This document shows positions 1-9,686 of a DNA stretch of 64,000 nt, one piece after another. Position numbers and translations under genes: made by a program. Position 1 is the stretch's first letter; the number at the start of each line of letters is the position of its first letter. The stretch covers positions 428,501 through 492,500 of the forward strand of contig NC_009362.1 of the NCBI RefSeq assembly GCF_000092065.1. The letters run 5' to 3'. The stretch is from Ostreococcus lucimarinus CCE9901 (taxonomy: Eukaryota > Chlorophyta > Mamiellophyceae > Mamiellales > Bathycoccaceae). Under the pieces are notes generated by a model. The model searched no databases and was not told where the DNA came from. It was given only the letters and a program-made list of their open reading frames with translations.

Positions 1-1
1 A

Positions 2-856
2 GTTTGCTTGCCACAGGTTGGCGCGGATTATGACCAGGCCGCGCGCCGGCGAAATATCGAGGAGCGAAAGGATCTACATATGAAGATGATTTTGTTGTCG
101 AATCCGAGCAATCCGCAGGGGATTATTTACTCGAGAGAGGACATGGAAGAGACCATTGTGTGGGCGGTGTCGCAGAAACTCCACGTCATTTCCGATGAAA
201 TTTATGCGTGTTCAATCTTTGGCGAAGGAGGGCACGCCTTTGTGAGCGCGATCAGCATCGTGGAAAAACTGATCAAGGACGCACTCGATCGCGGTGACGC
301 AGAATTCGCGCAAAATTGCAGGGATTACGTGCATGTTGTATACGGAATGTCCAAAGATTTCTGCGCAAGTGGTTACCGAGTCGGCGCGCTTTGGACTCAA
401 AACGCCGGCATCCACAGAGCTTTGGATAATGTATCTTATTTTTGCGCAATTCCTGGACCAATGCAGCACGCTCTTGCGATCGTGCTCAATGACGACGAAT
501 TTCTCGACGGTTTCTTTGAGGAGAATCGTAAGAGGCTGCGCAAGCAATACGCCACGGTGGCGGAGAGGATCGATGCCTCAGTCATCGAAATCGTCCCTAC
601 TAGCGGCATGTTCGTGTACTTTAACCTTCGAAAATACTTACCAGAGATACAGCCCACGTACGAGGACGAGCACAGGCTCTGGAATCATATATATACCGAG
701 GCCAAAGTGGTGCTCACTCCTGGCAAAGACTGCGCGAGCGATGAGCCGGGATGGTTCCGAATGTGCTTCGCCGCCGTCCCCGAACACACCTTGCGTCAGG
801 CCATCGAACGCATCCGCGCTGCATTTGAGACCATACGCGATTCTTCTAGATGTTAA
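2..856 (+). CDS. ACC-synthase-like class I/II aminotransferase, 5' truncated by window edge
   Basis: PLP-dependent fold-type I aminotransferase; only the C-terminal about 284 residues are here because the frame is open to the first bases of the window. The segment NPSNPQG is the substrate/cofactor-proximal motif of aminotransferase class I/II, SDEIYA carries the PLP-pyridine aspartate and tyrosine, and YGMSKDF followed by SGYRVGAL contains the PLP-binding lysine and the conserved arginine. The pattern SKDF-x3-GYRVG is the form seen in 1-aminocyclopropane-1-carboxylate synthase and its relatives, which also include alanine- and aromatic-type aminotransferases. In an alga true ACC synthase activity cannot be assumed. 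It is followed on the same strand by the tricorn gene. Family call is firm; substrate is unknown. Confidence 0.85.
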   Translation, partial: VCLPQVGADYDQAARRRNIEERKDLHMKMILLSNPSNPQGIIYSREDMEETIVWAVSQKLHVISDEIYACSIFGEGGHAFVSAISIVEKLIKDALDRGDAEFAQNCRDYVHVVYGMSKDFCASGYRVGALWTQNAGIHRALDNVSYFCAIPGPMQHALAIVLNDDEFLDGFFEENRKRLRKQYATVAERIDASVIEIVPTSGMFVYFNLRKYLPEIQPTYEDEHRLWNHIYTEAKVVLTPGKDCASDEPGWFRMCFAAVPEHTLRQAIERIRAAFETIRDSSRC

Positions 857-967
857 TAGGTTTTGTGGTAAATTTGAGTTGCATCGCTAGCTTGAAAGTT
901 GACGCCAACGCTCCTTTGTAGATGTCCCAATTGCCCTGCGGCGCGAACGCCACAGCATCGCGCGTCG

Positions 968-3900
968 ATGTTAGTAACCGATCTCGCGTTCGCTCGTACG
1001 TCTCAAACGATGCATCACAACCGTCATCGCGCGCGATCCGGACGCTCGACGCGCTCAACGACGACGAATCGCGCGCGAACGCGCACGACGGTCCGGTCGG
1101 CGGCTCGAGCGCATTATCAAGACGGCGACGCGCACGCGGCGTCGCAGGAGGGTTACTACAGGTTCCCGGTGATCCGTGGTAACGAGTTGTTCTTCGTGTG
1201 CGAAGACGACGTGTACGCGACCACGATCTCGGGGCTCGATAAACGCGAGAGCGGCGCGGAGACGACGCCGCCGCGACGGCTGACGCAGGCGCACGGCGCG
1301 GTGCAGCGGTTAGTCGTCTCTCCCGATGGATCACGCGTCGCGTTCGCGTGCGCAGAGGATGGATACACCGAAATATACGTCGTGGACGCGCGTGGAGGTC
1401 CTATGAAACAGTTGACACACATGGGGGCTTCGTACGCGCGGGCGTGCTGCTTTTCAGAGGATGGTCGACGGGTGTACTTTACGTCGAGCGGGGCGACGGC
1501 GGAACCGAATGGAGACGAGCTTTGGGTGGTGGACTGCGATGGTGGAGCGCCAATGAGAATGAACCTCGGTCCAGTGCATGATTTCGACGTGCGCAACGTG
1601 AACGGGAAAGAATTGGTTGTCCTCGGTCGTAATACTGAAGACACGGCGACGAAACACTGGGACGGATACGCGGGCGGCGCCGGTGGAGAGATTTGGTATG
1701 GGACCTTAGATAATTTGCTGCGACTTGACTTGCGTCTTCCAAACGAGCGTTTGTTGCGAAATGTTGGCAACGTGTCGTGGTTTGACGACGAGCACGTCGC
1801 GTTCACGGAAGCGGGCGGGCGTTCGACAGCGTTCAAGGCTAAAATTGATACCAATGAATTCAACACTCGCATCGTAGATTGTCAAGGATTCAGTGACTCC
1901 ACAGCAGACAACGAAGACATTAAGTACTTTCCCGTGCGTCATCTGAGCATTGATGTCAGTAGGCAAAGAATCGTGTACACCAGAGGCGGGGATGTATTCG
2001 TGGCAGAAGTTGTAGGTGGCGAACATAAGTCACCTATAAGGTTGCCTATTGAGTGGCGTGGACCTCGTACACAGCTTGCAAAACGATTTGTTCACGCGGA
2101 TGATTGGATCGAAGACTGGGATTTACACCCAGAAGGCTTGACGATGATGGTTCTTGTTCGCGGCCAACCGTTCACGATGGGCATCTGGGATGGACCGGTG
2201 TTGAGTTATCCGCCAGCGACGAAACTGCGATCACCCCAAAGCTCAGTGATAGCACCACTGGCGTCTCTTGCACAAAAGAGTCAAGCGCGTGTCCGGCATG
2301 GGGCTTACTTGTACGACGGTGAACGTCTCGTTTTTGTATCGGACGCCAGTGGTGAGGAGGACATTGAAGTGCATTGGGAAGAAGCTGAGCGACCGGCAAA
2401 ACGATTAGGATTGCATCACGAGTTGCTTGGAAGAGTAGAACGCCTGATACCTAGTCCAGAGGCGCCATTGGTGGCGATCGTGAACCACAGAAACTCACTG
2501 TTGATAGTCAACGTTGAAACTGGGGAAATGCGAACGGCTGACACGTCGAGTGAAGTGGACGGAATCGACGATTTGACGTGGAGTCCTTGCGGGAATTGGC
2601 TCGCTTACACGTACTACTTAAACAACGAAAGATCCTGTATTCGCATTCTCGATGTTCGGAACGGAAAGGTGTTCGATGCCACAAACCCTGTGCTCGGAGA
2701 TCACTCACCTGCGTGGGATCCCGACGGCAAATATCTGTACTTTTTAGGATCTCGAGAACTCGAACCGGTGTACGATGCCGCCACGTTTGGCTTAAATTTT
2801 CCAACTGTTGAACGCCCTCATTTGATCATACTGCAAAAGGATTTACGTAATCCACTTCTCAAGGAGCTCAGACCGCCGTACGATACGGAATCGTCGTCTG
2901 GCTCTGACTATGACTCTGAAACAGATAGTGATGTGGGAAGAAAGATGGATAAACGAGGCAATGGAAGGGACTACATGCCTCGCAAGAAGCCAGTTGTGGA
3001 TAAGGATGATGATGGCAGCGACTGGTCAACTGTGGATGGAGACAGTGATGACCAAATCTTGTCGAGCGGCGACGAGGATGACGATTACGAATCAGACGCG
3101 TCATATTACCATGAAGACGCGCCCCCTGCGATTGAGATTCACATCGATGGCTTGACAGAAAGGGTAGTTGCGCTCCCAATGCCGATATCACGTTATGATT
3201 GCCTTTGCGGTCTTGAAGACGGACGATTTATGGTTGTTGAATACCCTCCGAGTCGCGGCTCTCCCGGAAGCGTTGGTTTGGACTACTCGTCCGATGAAGA
3301 TGATGACGGTTTGGGTTCCCTTATTTCTTACAGTATCCGAGATTTGCGTCGAAGTATCTTAATACACGGTGGCGTGAGCGAAGTGTCACTGTCGATGGAT
3401 CGCAAATGCATGGTTGTGGAAAAAGAGTCGGATGGATTCCTAGAGCTTCGCGTTTACAAAGCTGGCGTGCGGCCGGAGGAAGAAGGGAGCGACAGCGAAG
3501 AATTGGATCAAATGCGGTGCGATCGTAGGACTGGCTTGGTGAATCTAGATGGTCGCATTCGTGTACTAGTTGATCCTGCGAGAGAGTGGGCACAGATGCT
3601 CGGGGAAGTGTATCGTCGTCTTCGCGACGACCTCTGGACTGAGAAAATTTGGAATGAAACGATTGGCGATGACTGGGAAGTCATGTTTGAGGAGTATGTG
3701 AAAGTGCTTCCAAAAGTGAGTACGCGGACCGAGTTTGGGGATTTATTGCGTGAAATTGCCGCTGGCGTTTGTTACTCGCACGTGGCTATCACGTCTGGTG
3801 ATCCTGGACGCTCCCATCGCAGACACTCTGCTGGGTATCTCGGCGCTGACTTCACTTGGGACGGCAAAGTCGGCGGTTATCGCATCTTGAACATCGTGAA

Positions 3901-5074
3901 GGGTGACATATGGGACGACATGCGAGGTGGTGTGCTCAGCAAACCGGGCGTCAATATCCACGAGGGTGACATACTTCTCTCGATCGATAGAGTACCGCTC
4001 ACCGAAGATGTTCCGCCGGCTGCGTTGTTGATTGAGAAGGGTGGCGTTGAAGTTCTGTTGACGGTCAAAATTGATAGCGACGGCAAAGGTGGTATTGACG
4101 AAGCGCTCGACAGACTCATGCTGAAAAAACAAAAGAACAAGAAAAAGGACAAGAGAGATGACAACGCACCGAAGAAAGGTGATGTCATCCCGGTGCGTGT
4201 CCGAGCCATGCACTCTGAAATCGATGCGAGGTATCGCGATATGATTCAGAAGCGCACGGAGCGAGTCCACAGCCTGAGCGATGGCGTCGTCGGCTACTTG
4301 CACATTCCAGACATGGAAAGCACAGGGTACTCCGAATTTTGGCGTCACTATGCGTCTGAAGTTCGCAAGGGAAGCTTGATTCTCGACTTGCGAGGTAACA
4401 CAGGCGGACACATTAGTGAATTGTTGCTCGCTAAGCTCTCGCAGCGCGCATTGGCTTGGGACATCCCGCGACGCGGCGAGGTGCAAGTTTATCCATCCAA
4501 CACGCCTGGCCCGCTCGTGATGCTGGTCGATCAACGCACAGGCTCTGATGCTGAGCTCATGGCGGAATCTTTCAGAAAACTAGGTTTAGGACGAGTCGTT
4601 GGGATGCGCACTTGGGGTGGTTTGCTCGCCATCAACGGCGTCGCCGAACTCATCGATGGGTCCGAGTTGAGTTTGCCTTCACAAAATGTGCTCCTTGTCG
4701 ACGAGGCGAAGGGCGTAGACGCGAGATCCGACGCGACACAAGCGTACACGAACGCGGTGGAAAACCGCGGCGTCATTCCGGACGTCACAGTTGACATATC
4801 TCCCGCTGAATATTCTCGCCGCGAGGACCCGCAGCTCGACACCGCCGTGCGCGAGGCGTTGCAGTTACTCAAAGACACCGGCGCCGCCGGCGTCGCGACC
4901 TACCTTCGCAAGATCCGCGAGGACGAGACAACGGCCGCTGAATTAGAACGCAAACTGACGCGCAAACCTTGGTCGTTTTCCACGTGGGCGCCGCTTCCGC
5001 CGACCAAGGAGGAAGAAGAGAAGCAACTTCGAGCCAAGCGCCGCGCCGGGCGAAATAATATCCCGCGCCCGTGA
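968..5074 (+). CDS. Tricorn protease homologue (beta-propellers, PDZ, S41-type serine protease core)
   Basis: Large serine protease of the tricorn family, which in archaea trims peptides released by the proteasome. The 1368-residue protein has an N-terminal basic, Ser/Thr/Arg-rich leader that resembles an organelle transit peptide, then WD40-like/PD40 propeller repeats (motifs such as SPDGSRVAF and SPCGNWLAYTY), a PDZ-like region around residues 950-1040 and a C-terminal protease core. Catalytic residues known from archaeal tricorn can be placed: the Ser-His pair at 937-938 (YSHVAI), nucleophile Ser1193 (TGSDAEL, before VVGMRTWGG) and Glu1265 (VENRGVIPD). A long acidic Ser/Asp/Glu insertion (about nt 2880-3125) and a Lys-rich loop (nt 4120-4185) are absent from the prokaryotic family as I know it. 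ATG at 968 is the first in frame; ATG at 1010 is the alternative start. Confidence 0.93.
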   Translation: MLVTDLAFARTSQTMHHNRHRARSGRSTRSTTTNRARTRTTVRSAARAHYQDGDAHAASQEGYYRFPVIRGNELFFVCEDDVYATTISGLDKRESGAETTPPRRLTQAHGAVQRLVVSPDGSRVAFACAEDGYTEIYVVDARGGPMKQLTHMGASYARACCFSEDGRRVYFTSSGATAEPNGDELWVVDCDGGAPMRMNLGPVHDFDVRNVNGKELVVLGRNTEDTATKHWDGYAGGAGGEIWYGTLDNLLRLDLRLPNERLLRNVGNVSWFDDEHVAFTEAGGRSTAFKAKIDTNEFNTRIVDCQGFSDSTADNEDIKYFPVRHLSIDVSRQRIVYTRGGDVFVAEVVGGEHKSPIRLPIEWRGPRTQLAKRFVHADDWIEDWDLHPEGLTMMVLVRGQPFTMGIWDGPVLSYPPATKLRSPQSSVIAPLASLAQKSQARVRHGAYLYDGERLVFVSDASGEEDIEVHWEEAERPAKRLGLHHELLGRVERLIPSPEAPLVAIVNHRNSLLIVNVETGEMRTADTSSEVDGIDDLTWSPCGNWLAYTYYLNNERSCIRILDVRNGKVFDATNPVLGDHSPAWDPDGKYLYFLGSRELEPVYDAATFGLNFPTVERPHLIILQKDLRNPLLKELRPPYDTESSSGSDYDSETDSDVGRKMDKRGNGRDYMPRKKPVVDKDDDGSDWSTVDGDSDDQILSSGDEDDDYESDASYYHEDAPPAIEIHIDGLTERVVALPMPISRYDCLCGLEDGRFMVVEYPPSRGSPGSVGLDYSSDEDDDGLGSLISYSIRDLRRSILIHGGVSEVSLSMDRKCMVVEKESDGFLELRVYKAGVRPEEEGSDSEELDQMRCDRRTGLVNLDGRIRVLVDPAREWAQMLGEVYRRLRDDLWTEKIWNETIGDDWEVMFEEYVKVLPKVSTRTEFGDLLREIAAGVCYSHVAITSGDPGRSHRRHSAGYLGADFTWDGKVGGYRILNIVKGDIWDDMRGGVLSKPGVNIHEGDILLSIDRVPLTEDVPPAALLIEKGGVEVLLTVKIDSDGKGGIDEALDRLMLKKQKNKKKDKRDDNAPKKGDVIPVRVRAMHSEIDARYRDMIQKRTERVHSLSDGVVGYLHIPDMESTGYSEFWRHYASEVRKGSLILDLRGNTGGHISELLLAKLSQRALAWDIPRRGEVQVYPSNTPGPLVMLVDQRTGSDAELMAESFRKLGLGRVVGMRTWGGLLAINGVAELIDGSELSLPSQNVLLVDEAKGVDARSDATQAYTNAVENRGVIPDVTVDISPAEYSRREDPQLDTAVREALQLLKDTGAAGVATYLRKIREDETTAAELERKLTRKPWSFSTWAPLPPTKEEEEKQLRAKRRAGRNNIPRP

Positions 5075-5220
5075 CACCCTTGTAAAAATCATCGCTCACG
5101 CGCGCGCGCGCACGATTTCATTCTATTTATTATTCGCATTAAAACACTCGCGCCCGCGACTCTCCGTCTCTCTCTAGCTCTGAACCCAATAATCCCGTCC
5201 CGCGTTTGTCCCGCGCGCAA

Positions 5221-5523
5221 TCAAATCGCCCCCCCGTCCTCCGCCAAGAACGGGTTCGCGATCTCCTCCATCGAGTCCAGCGCCGACACCACCATCACGC
5301 TCGTCCCTCTGCACACCAACAGCCCGAGCGCCCTGGTCTCGTCCGAGATCTTCAGCGCGTCCTCCGCGTCCCTGAGATGTTCGATCGCCTCGTCGAGGAC
5401 GAGATTCAGCAGCTGATCGTACCCTTTGAGCGTCCCCGTGACCTCGCGACCGCCGCTGAGCTTGACGCGCACGCCGCGATCGATGAACCGCGCGAGGTCC
5501 AGCACCGTCTCCTTCGGCGGCAT
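5221..5523 (-). CDS. LSM7: U6 snRNA-associated Sm-like protein LSm7
   Basis: A 100-residue Sm-fold protein, part of the LSm2-8 ring on U6 snRNA (nuclear splicing) and the LSm1-7 ring (cytoplasmic mRNA decay). Sm1 motif: VLDLARFIDRGVRVKLSGGR, with GTLKGYDQLLNLVLD. Sm2 motif: LGLLVCRGTSVMVV. The spacing and the NPF near the C-terminus match LSm7 rather than other LSm proteins. The start is set at MPPKETV because the frame continues upstream only with Arg/Ala-rich sequence typical of GC-rich non-coding DNA here. It runs tail-to-tail with the tricorn gene and head-to-head with the small ORF at 5628, with about 100 bp between. Confidence 0.93.
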   Translation of the reverse strand: MPPKETVLDLARFIDRGVRVKLSGGREVTGTLKGYDQLLNLVLDEAIEHLRDAEDALKISDETRALGLLVCRGTSVMVVSALDSMEEIANPFLAEDGGAI

Positions 5524-5627
5524 CGCGACGCGTCGTCGAGTGCCGCGCCGCGCCCGCGCGGGCGTTCGGAAAAGGCGCGCCCGCGCGTCCGCCGACGGCA
5601 CACCGCGCCGGTCGACGGCGCGCGCGC

Positions 5628-5903
5628 ATGTCCATCGCGTTTCGAGCGCGAACGTCGAGCGCGGTCGTCGGCGTCGCCTGCGCGCTGTGCGCGGCGTCGC
5701 ACGTGCGAGTCGTCGACGCGCGGACGGCGCGGGACGTGTTCGGGACGGCGCGAGACGCCTCGACGTCGAGCGAGACGCCGGGCGAGCGCGGGGAGGCGAT
5801 CCTCGGCCGGGCGGCGCGAAGGGAGATCGGGCGCGCGTGGAACGCGGCGATCGACGGCGCGTTCGGGGCGGGCGTGAGAGCGCTGAGCGAGCGAAAGTTG
5901 TGA
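5628..5903 (+). CDS. Small hypothetical protein with N-terminal hydrophobic segment
   Basis: A 91-residue ORF starting with ATG, divergent from LSM7 and ending 18 bp before argJ. The N-terminus has a basic start, a hydrophobic stretch (AVVGVACALCAAS) and then an Arg/Ala/Glu-rich tail. This would fit a signal peptide or single membrane anchor. I recognise no family. Because this GC-rich DNA creates many chance ORFs, the gene is only weakly supported; position in a promoter-sized gap with ATG and hydrophobic segment is the only positive evidence. Confidence 0.35.
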   Translation: MSIAFRARTSSAVVGVACALCAASHVRVVDARTARDVFGTARDASTSSETPGERGEAILGRAARREIGRAWNAAIDGAFGAGVRALSERKL

Positions 5904-5921
5904 GGGACGCGTTTTCGGACG

Positions 5922-7364
5922 ATGGCGCTCGCGGCGCGCGCGACGATCGGCGCGACGCGGTGGACGAACGAGCGGACGATGACGAGTCGCGGACGCGCGC
6001 GCGCGAGCGATCGTCGCGCGCGGGGCGCGGTGGTGGCTTCGGGGAAGATTGATTTCACGGACGCTGGGTGTTTCGAGCTGCCGTACGCGCCGGTGGCGGA
6101 GGCGTTGCTTCCGGAGGGGCCGTGGAAGGTTGTCGAAGGCGGCGTGTGCGCGGCGAAGGGATTTAAAGTCGCGGGATATAAGGCGGGATTGCGCGCCAAG
6201 GGCACGCGCGCCGACTGCGCGCTCATCGTCGCGGACGAAGACGCGACGTGCGCGGGGATTTTTACGACAAACATCATGTGCGCCGCGCCGGTGACGTACT
6301 GTAAGAAACAGTTGGCGGGGAAACCGACGGCGCGAGCGCTGTTGATCAACGCTGCACAAGCGAACGCCGCAACAGGTGATCAGGGCGCTGCGGACGCGCA
6401 AGCGACCGCGGAGGAGTTGTCGAAATCCCTCGGCGTCGCCGAGGAGGACATTTTACTCATGTCCACGGGCGTCATTGGCAAGCGAATTAAGCTGGACAAA
6501 CTCATGCCAGCGATTCCGATTTTGTCCGCGAACGTGGAAAGTAGTACTGCGGCGGCAAACGCGGCGGCGACCGCGATATGCACCACCGATCTCGTGCGAA
6601 AGACGGTCGCGATTGAAGTGCAAATTGGCGGTAAAACCGTTTGCATGGGCGGCATGGCCAAGGGGAGCGGGATGATTCATCCAAATATGGCGACCATGCT
6701 CGGCGTAGTGACGTGCGATGCGGACGTGACGCCCGAAGTTTGGCGTAACATCACCTCCCGCGCCGGGGCGGCGTCTTTCAATCAAATCTCCGTCGATGGC
6801 GATACGAGCACGAACGATTCTTTGGTGTGTTTCGCCAGTGGCAAAGCCGGCAACGCCAAAATCACGAGCGTCGATTCTGCCGAAGGCAAGCTTCTCGAAC
6901 AAGCACTCACCGCGGTCTGCCGCGGTCTCGCCAAAGCCATCGCTTGGGACGGTGAAGGTGCGACGTGTTTGATCGAGTGCAACGTCTCTGGAGCCGCAGA
7001 CGACGAAGACGCGCGCGTCATTGCGCGTTCCGTCGTCTGTTCCTCGCTCGCTAAGGCAGCCATCTTCGGACACGATCCAAACTGGGGGCGATTGGCTTGC
7101 GCTGCGGGGTACGCCGCGCCGGTGAAGAACAGATTCGATCAAAATGATCTCAAGCTCTCACTCGGCCCGCACCAGCTCATGGATAAAGGTCAACCGCTCG
7201 ATTTCGACGCCGTCGCCGCCAGCCGATACCTCAAGGAAGTCACCGGCGTTCACGGCACGTGCGTCGTCGACATCTCCGTCGGCAACGGATCTGGCCGAGG
7301 CCAAGCCTGGGGCTGCGACTTATCGTACGATTACGTCAAAATCAACGCCGAATACACGACGTAG
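5922..7364 (+). CDS. argJ: Glutamate N-acetyltransferase / ornithine acetyltransferase (ArgJ)
   Basis: ArgJ transfers acetyl from N-acetylornithine to glutamate, recycling the acetyl group in arginine synthesis; bifunctional forms also use acetyl-CoA. In plants it is plastidic, and the first about 45 residues here (Ala/Arg/Ser/Thr-rich) look like a transit peptide. The enzyme is made as one chain that cleaves itself at a conserved Thr in KGSGMI-x-PNMATMLG; here KGSGMIHPNMATMLG is intact, so self-processing into alpha and beta chains is expected. Other family motifs: NAAQANAATG, STGVIG and FGHDPNWGR. Total 480 residues, about 410 plus leader, matches the family. N-acetylglutamate synthase lies about 53 kb downstream in the same window. 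Confidence 0.95.
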   Translation: MALAARATIGATRWTNERTMTSRGRARASDRRARGAVVASGKIDFTDAGCFELPYAPVAEALLPEGPWKVVEGGVCAAKGFKVAGYKAGLRAKGTRADCALIVADEDATCAGIFTTNIMCAAPVTYCKKQLAGKPTARALLINAAQANAATGDQGAADAQATAEELSKSLGVAEEDILLMSTGVIGKRIKLDKLMPAIPILSANVESSTAAANAAATAICTTDLVRKTVAIEVQIGGKTVCMGGMAKGSGMIHPNMATMLGVVTCDADVTPEVWRNITSRAGAASFNQISVDGDTSTNDSLVCFASGKAGNAKITSVDSAEGKLLEQALTAVCRGLAKAIAWDGEGATCLIECNVSGAADDEDARVIARSVVCSSLAKAAIFGHDPNWGRLACAAGYAAPVKNRFDQNDLKLSLGPHQLMDKGQPLDFDAVAASRYLKEVTGVHGTCVVDISVGNGSGRGQAWGCDLSYDYVKINAEYTT

Positions 7365-7507
7365 GTAGCATCGTTCGTTCACGACTCGCTCGTGACAGTT
7401 TTTAATCCAAAGCCGAAACGATTTTTGAGCTCGTCGCTCTCGCACTGCACGCGTCCGAGCCGCTCGCGACCGCACCATTACGCGTCGCGATCGCGTTCGC
7501 GCGCGCG

Positions 7508-9148
7508 ATGGCGCCTAGGCCGCGGGCGACGATCACTTTCTACAACGAGCGATGCCAAATCGCGTCCGCGAGCGACGTCGGCGACGCGTCGTCGTCTAAA
7601 CGTGGCGCTTCGCGCGGCGGCTCGCTCATCCCGCTGCCACTGCTCGAACGACGTCCGGGCGCTTCCAGAGCGACGCTGCGGTACGCATGCGTGGACGGCA
7701 AGCTGCGCGTGATGCGATTGAACGAGTACGACGACGCCGAACGCGGGAACGGAGGGCAAAGGATGGACAAGGCGCTGCGGGACGCCGCGCGACGGTGCGT
7801 CGAACGCGCGCAGCACGCGTTGCTTCCGGAACCGTCGAGCGTGACGAACGATTACTGGGAGTACGCCAAGTTTAGGTTCGCGCAACGCATCGCGTCAAGC
7901 TGTATTTCGGTGTTCGCGACGCAGCAAATGCTCACGGCGGTCGGATTGGGGGCGAGTCGCACGCTGCCGGCGGCGGCGGCGGTGAACTGGGTATTGAAGG
8001 ATGGTTTAGGACGTTTGGGGAAACTCTCGGTGGCGGCAAACTTTGGGAGAACGTTCGATAGTGACGTGAAACGGTTCCGATTCACATCGAGCGTCGTATA
8101 CGACGCGAGCTCGTTCATAGAGATTATCACTCCGTACTTTCCGCAGCACTTCTTACCCTTGGCGACGGTGGCAAACATTGGAAAGTCAGTCGGTATCACC
8201 ACGGCGAACGTCGTTCGCGCGCCCATACAGAGAACATTCATTCTGGAGGAAAACTTGGCCGAAGTCGCGGCGAAGACGAGCGCACAGCAAGTATTGGCGG
8301 ATAACATCGGCTTGGCTCTTGCTGTCGGCGCCGCCAAGGCGGTTTCCAAAGTCGCCACAGTGAGACCCGAGATTCGACGCGCGTTGCCCGTCTTCGCGTT
8401 CGGGCCTCTTGCCGCGCTCGACTTGATTTGCATCTACAAGGAACTCAAAGCGGTCCAGCTGCGAACCATCAATAAGGAGCGCGCTGAGATCATCGCCGAG
8501 GCTTTCGTGAAGGAACGCGAAATTCCGAGCAGAGCACACGTCGCTGACGCCGAAAGGTTATTTATACCGGCTCGCTTGGATAAATCCAACCTGCCATTAT
8601 CCGTAACTTCTATTGGCGAGGCGTGCCCCACGCCAAAGTCGCTCATCAACGCTCTGTCGAGTAAAAAAGGACGCGGCGCGGCGCGACCATACATCTTAGC
8701 GTATGAACCTGGTGCGTCAAAAAAGCGCGTCATCCTGAACGGGCGAAGGATCAGCGCTCCGAAGCAGCGAGCGAACGGAAGGCAAAAGAATGGAAGGAAG
8801 TTCAGATTCCCTTGGCACCGCAAGCGAACGGGTCTGAAAGGTCGTGCTTTACTCGCTTTGAGTGACAAAGCTTCAAGTAAGGATGTCTTGTGTGCAATTC
8901 TTCAGGTCGCGCACATGCGTTCGTTGCCTTATCGACCAGACTTGACCGCCGATGAGGCTTACGTGTGGGCTCTACAGGAATCCGAAACCTTAGCCAGGCG
9001 CGACATTGACGGATTCACCGCTGATTTGAGCAAACAAGGCTGGAATCACGAGCGCATACTTCTCAGTTCAGCCGAGCGTGCGCCGTACTCTGTCAACAAT
9101 GTGCCAGCGCTTCTCGACGCACTCCGCGCGAGCGAGCGCGATTCTTAG
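7508..9148 (+). CDS. ROOT UV-B SENSITIVE (RUS/DUF647) family protein
   Basis: Eukaryotic RUS/DUF647 family; plant members RUS1 and RUS2 act in early seedling development and UV-B response and are linked to vitamin B6 balance, but the biochemical activity is unknown. The conserved core covers about residues 115-310: a segment around YWEYAKFRFAQ, then a Gly/Ala-rich region with NWVLKDGLGRLGKL, FDSDVKRFRF, ASFIEIITPYFP, LPLATVANIGKSVG and RAPIQRTF, which are hallmark stretches of the family. Hydrophobic segments suggest membrane association. The C-terminal third is basic and variable. 546 residues is within the plant range. ATG 7508 is the first good start; 143 bp separate it from argJ. Confidence 0.9.
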   Translation: MAPRPRATITFYNERCQIASASDVGDASSSKRGASRGGSLIPLPLLERRPGASRATLRYACVDGKLRVMRLNEYDDAERGNGGQRMDKALRDAARRCVERAQHALLPEPSSVTNDYWEYAKFRFAQRIASSCISVFATQQMLTAVGLGASRTLPAAAAVNWVLKDGLGRLGKLSVAANFGRTFDSDVKRFRFTSSVVYDASSFIEIITPYFPQHFLPLATVANIGKSVGITTANVVRAPIQRTFILEENLAEVAAKTSAQQVLADNIGLALAVGAAKAVSKVATVRPEIRRALPVFAFGPLAALDLICIYKELKAVQLRTINKERAEIIAEAFVKEREIPSRAHVADAERLFIPARLDKSNLPLSVTSIGEACPTPKSLINALSSKKGRGAARPYILAYEPGASKKRVILNGRRISAPKQRANGRQKNGRKFRFPWHRKRTGLKGRALLALSDKASSKDVLCAILQVAHMRSLPYRPDLTADEAYVWALQESETLARRDIDGFTADLSKQGWNHERILLSSAERAPYSVNNVPALLDALRASERDS

Positions 9149-9287
9149 CAATAGAGTTGTAGTAAACTTTTGAAACGATTCGAAACGCGTTGGATTCGAA
9201 GCGCAGTAACGTGCATCTACTTCGCTTCCTGTCCGCGAGTTTGCGTGTGGTTCGATTCGCGCCGTTCGCCTCGGCCGACACCAGACC

Positions 9288-9557
9288 ATGGCGCCAAATG
9301 ACGAAGCCGTGCGCGAGGCTGCGAAAGCCGAGTGTCTCGACGCCGCCTTCTGGGGTGGCGTGCGCGGTGCGACGTACGGTCTCGCCGCGTCTGTTCCGAC
9401 CGTATTCGCGTTGAACCATCAGTTTCTCACCATCCGTCGCTTGACGGTTTCGGCGAAGACGGCGCTCATCGTCAGCCCGTTCTTCCTCGGGTTCTTTTTG
9501 AACAGTGAGTTAGAGCTTCATAGATGCGTGTTGAAACAGCGCGGGATCGAGCACTGA
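9288..9557 (+). CDS. Small two-helix membrane protein, early nodulin 93 (ENOD93)-like
   Basis: An 89-residue protein with two predicted membrane helices (about residues 22-42 and 56-73) joined by a short basic loop, and charged ends. The order GVRGA, then a hydrophobic helix containing a VPT turn, then SAKTALIVS and a second helix, then a C-terminal basic Cys-containing tail resembles plant ENOD93 proteins, which are small mitochondrial membrane proteins. Short proteins diverge quickly, so this is a family resemblance and not an identification. HIG1-type respiratory proteins are an alternative. It lies 139 bp after the RUS gene on the same strand and runs tail-to-tail with the AKR-like gene. 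Confidence 0.6.
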   Translation: MAPNDEAVREAAKAECLDAAFWGGVRGATYGLAASVPTVFALNHQFLTIRRLTVSAKTALIVSPFFLGFFLNSELELHRCVLKQRGIEH

Positions 9558-9686
9558 TCTGTTCGGGGCTCGCTTGAAGGTGATGTCGCAGATGACGAGT
9601 GAGACGCCTGGGACGTCGAGCGTTGTAGAGTTTTATAGAGTGGGATATGACCTTAGAATGTGTAACAAAAACTACTAATTCGTGAT

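Noticed and set aside
5174-6401. Long overlapping minus-strand frames opposite argJ
   Set aside because: Shadows of argJ and LSM7 in GC-rich DNA; no recognisable domain.
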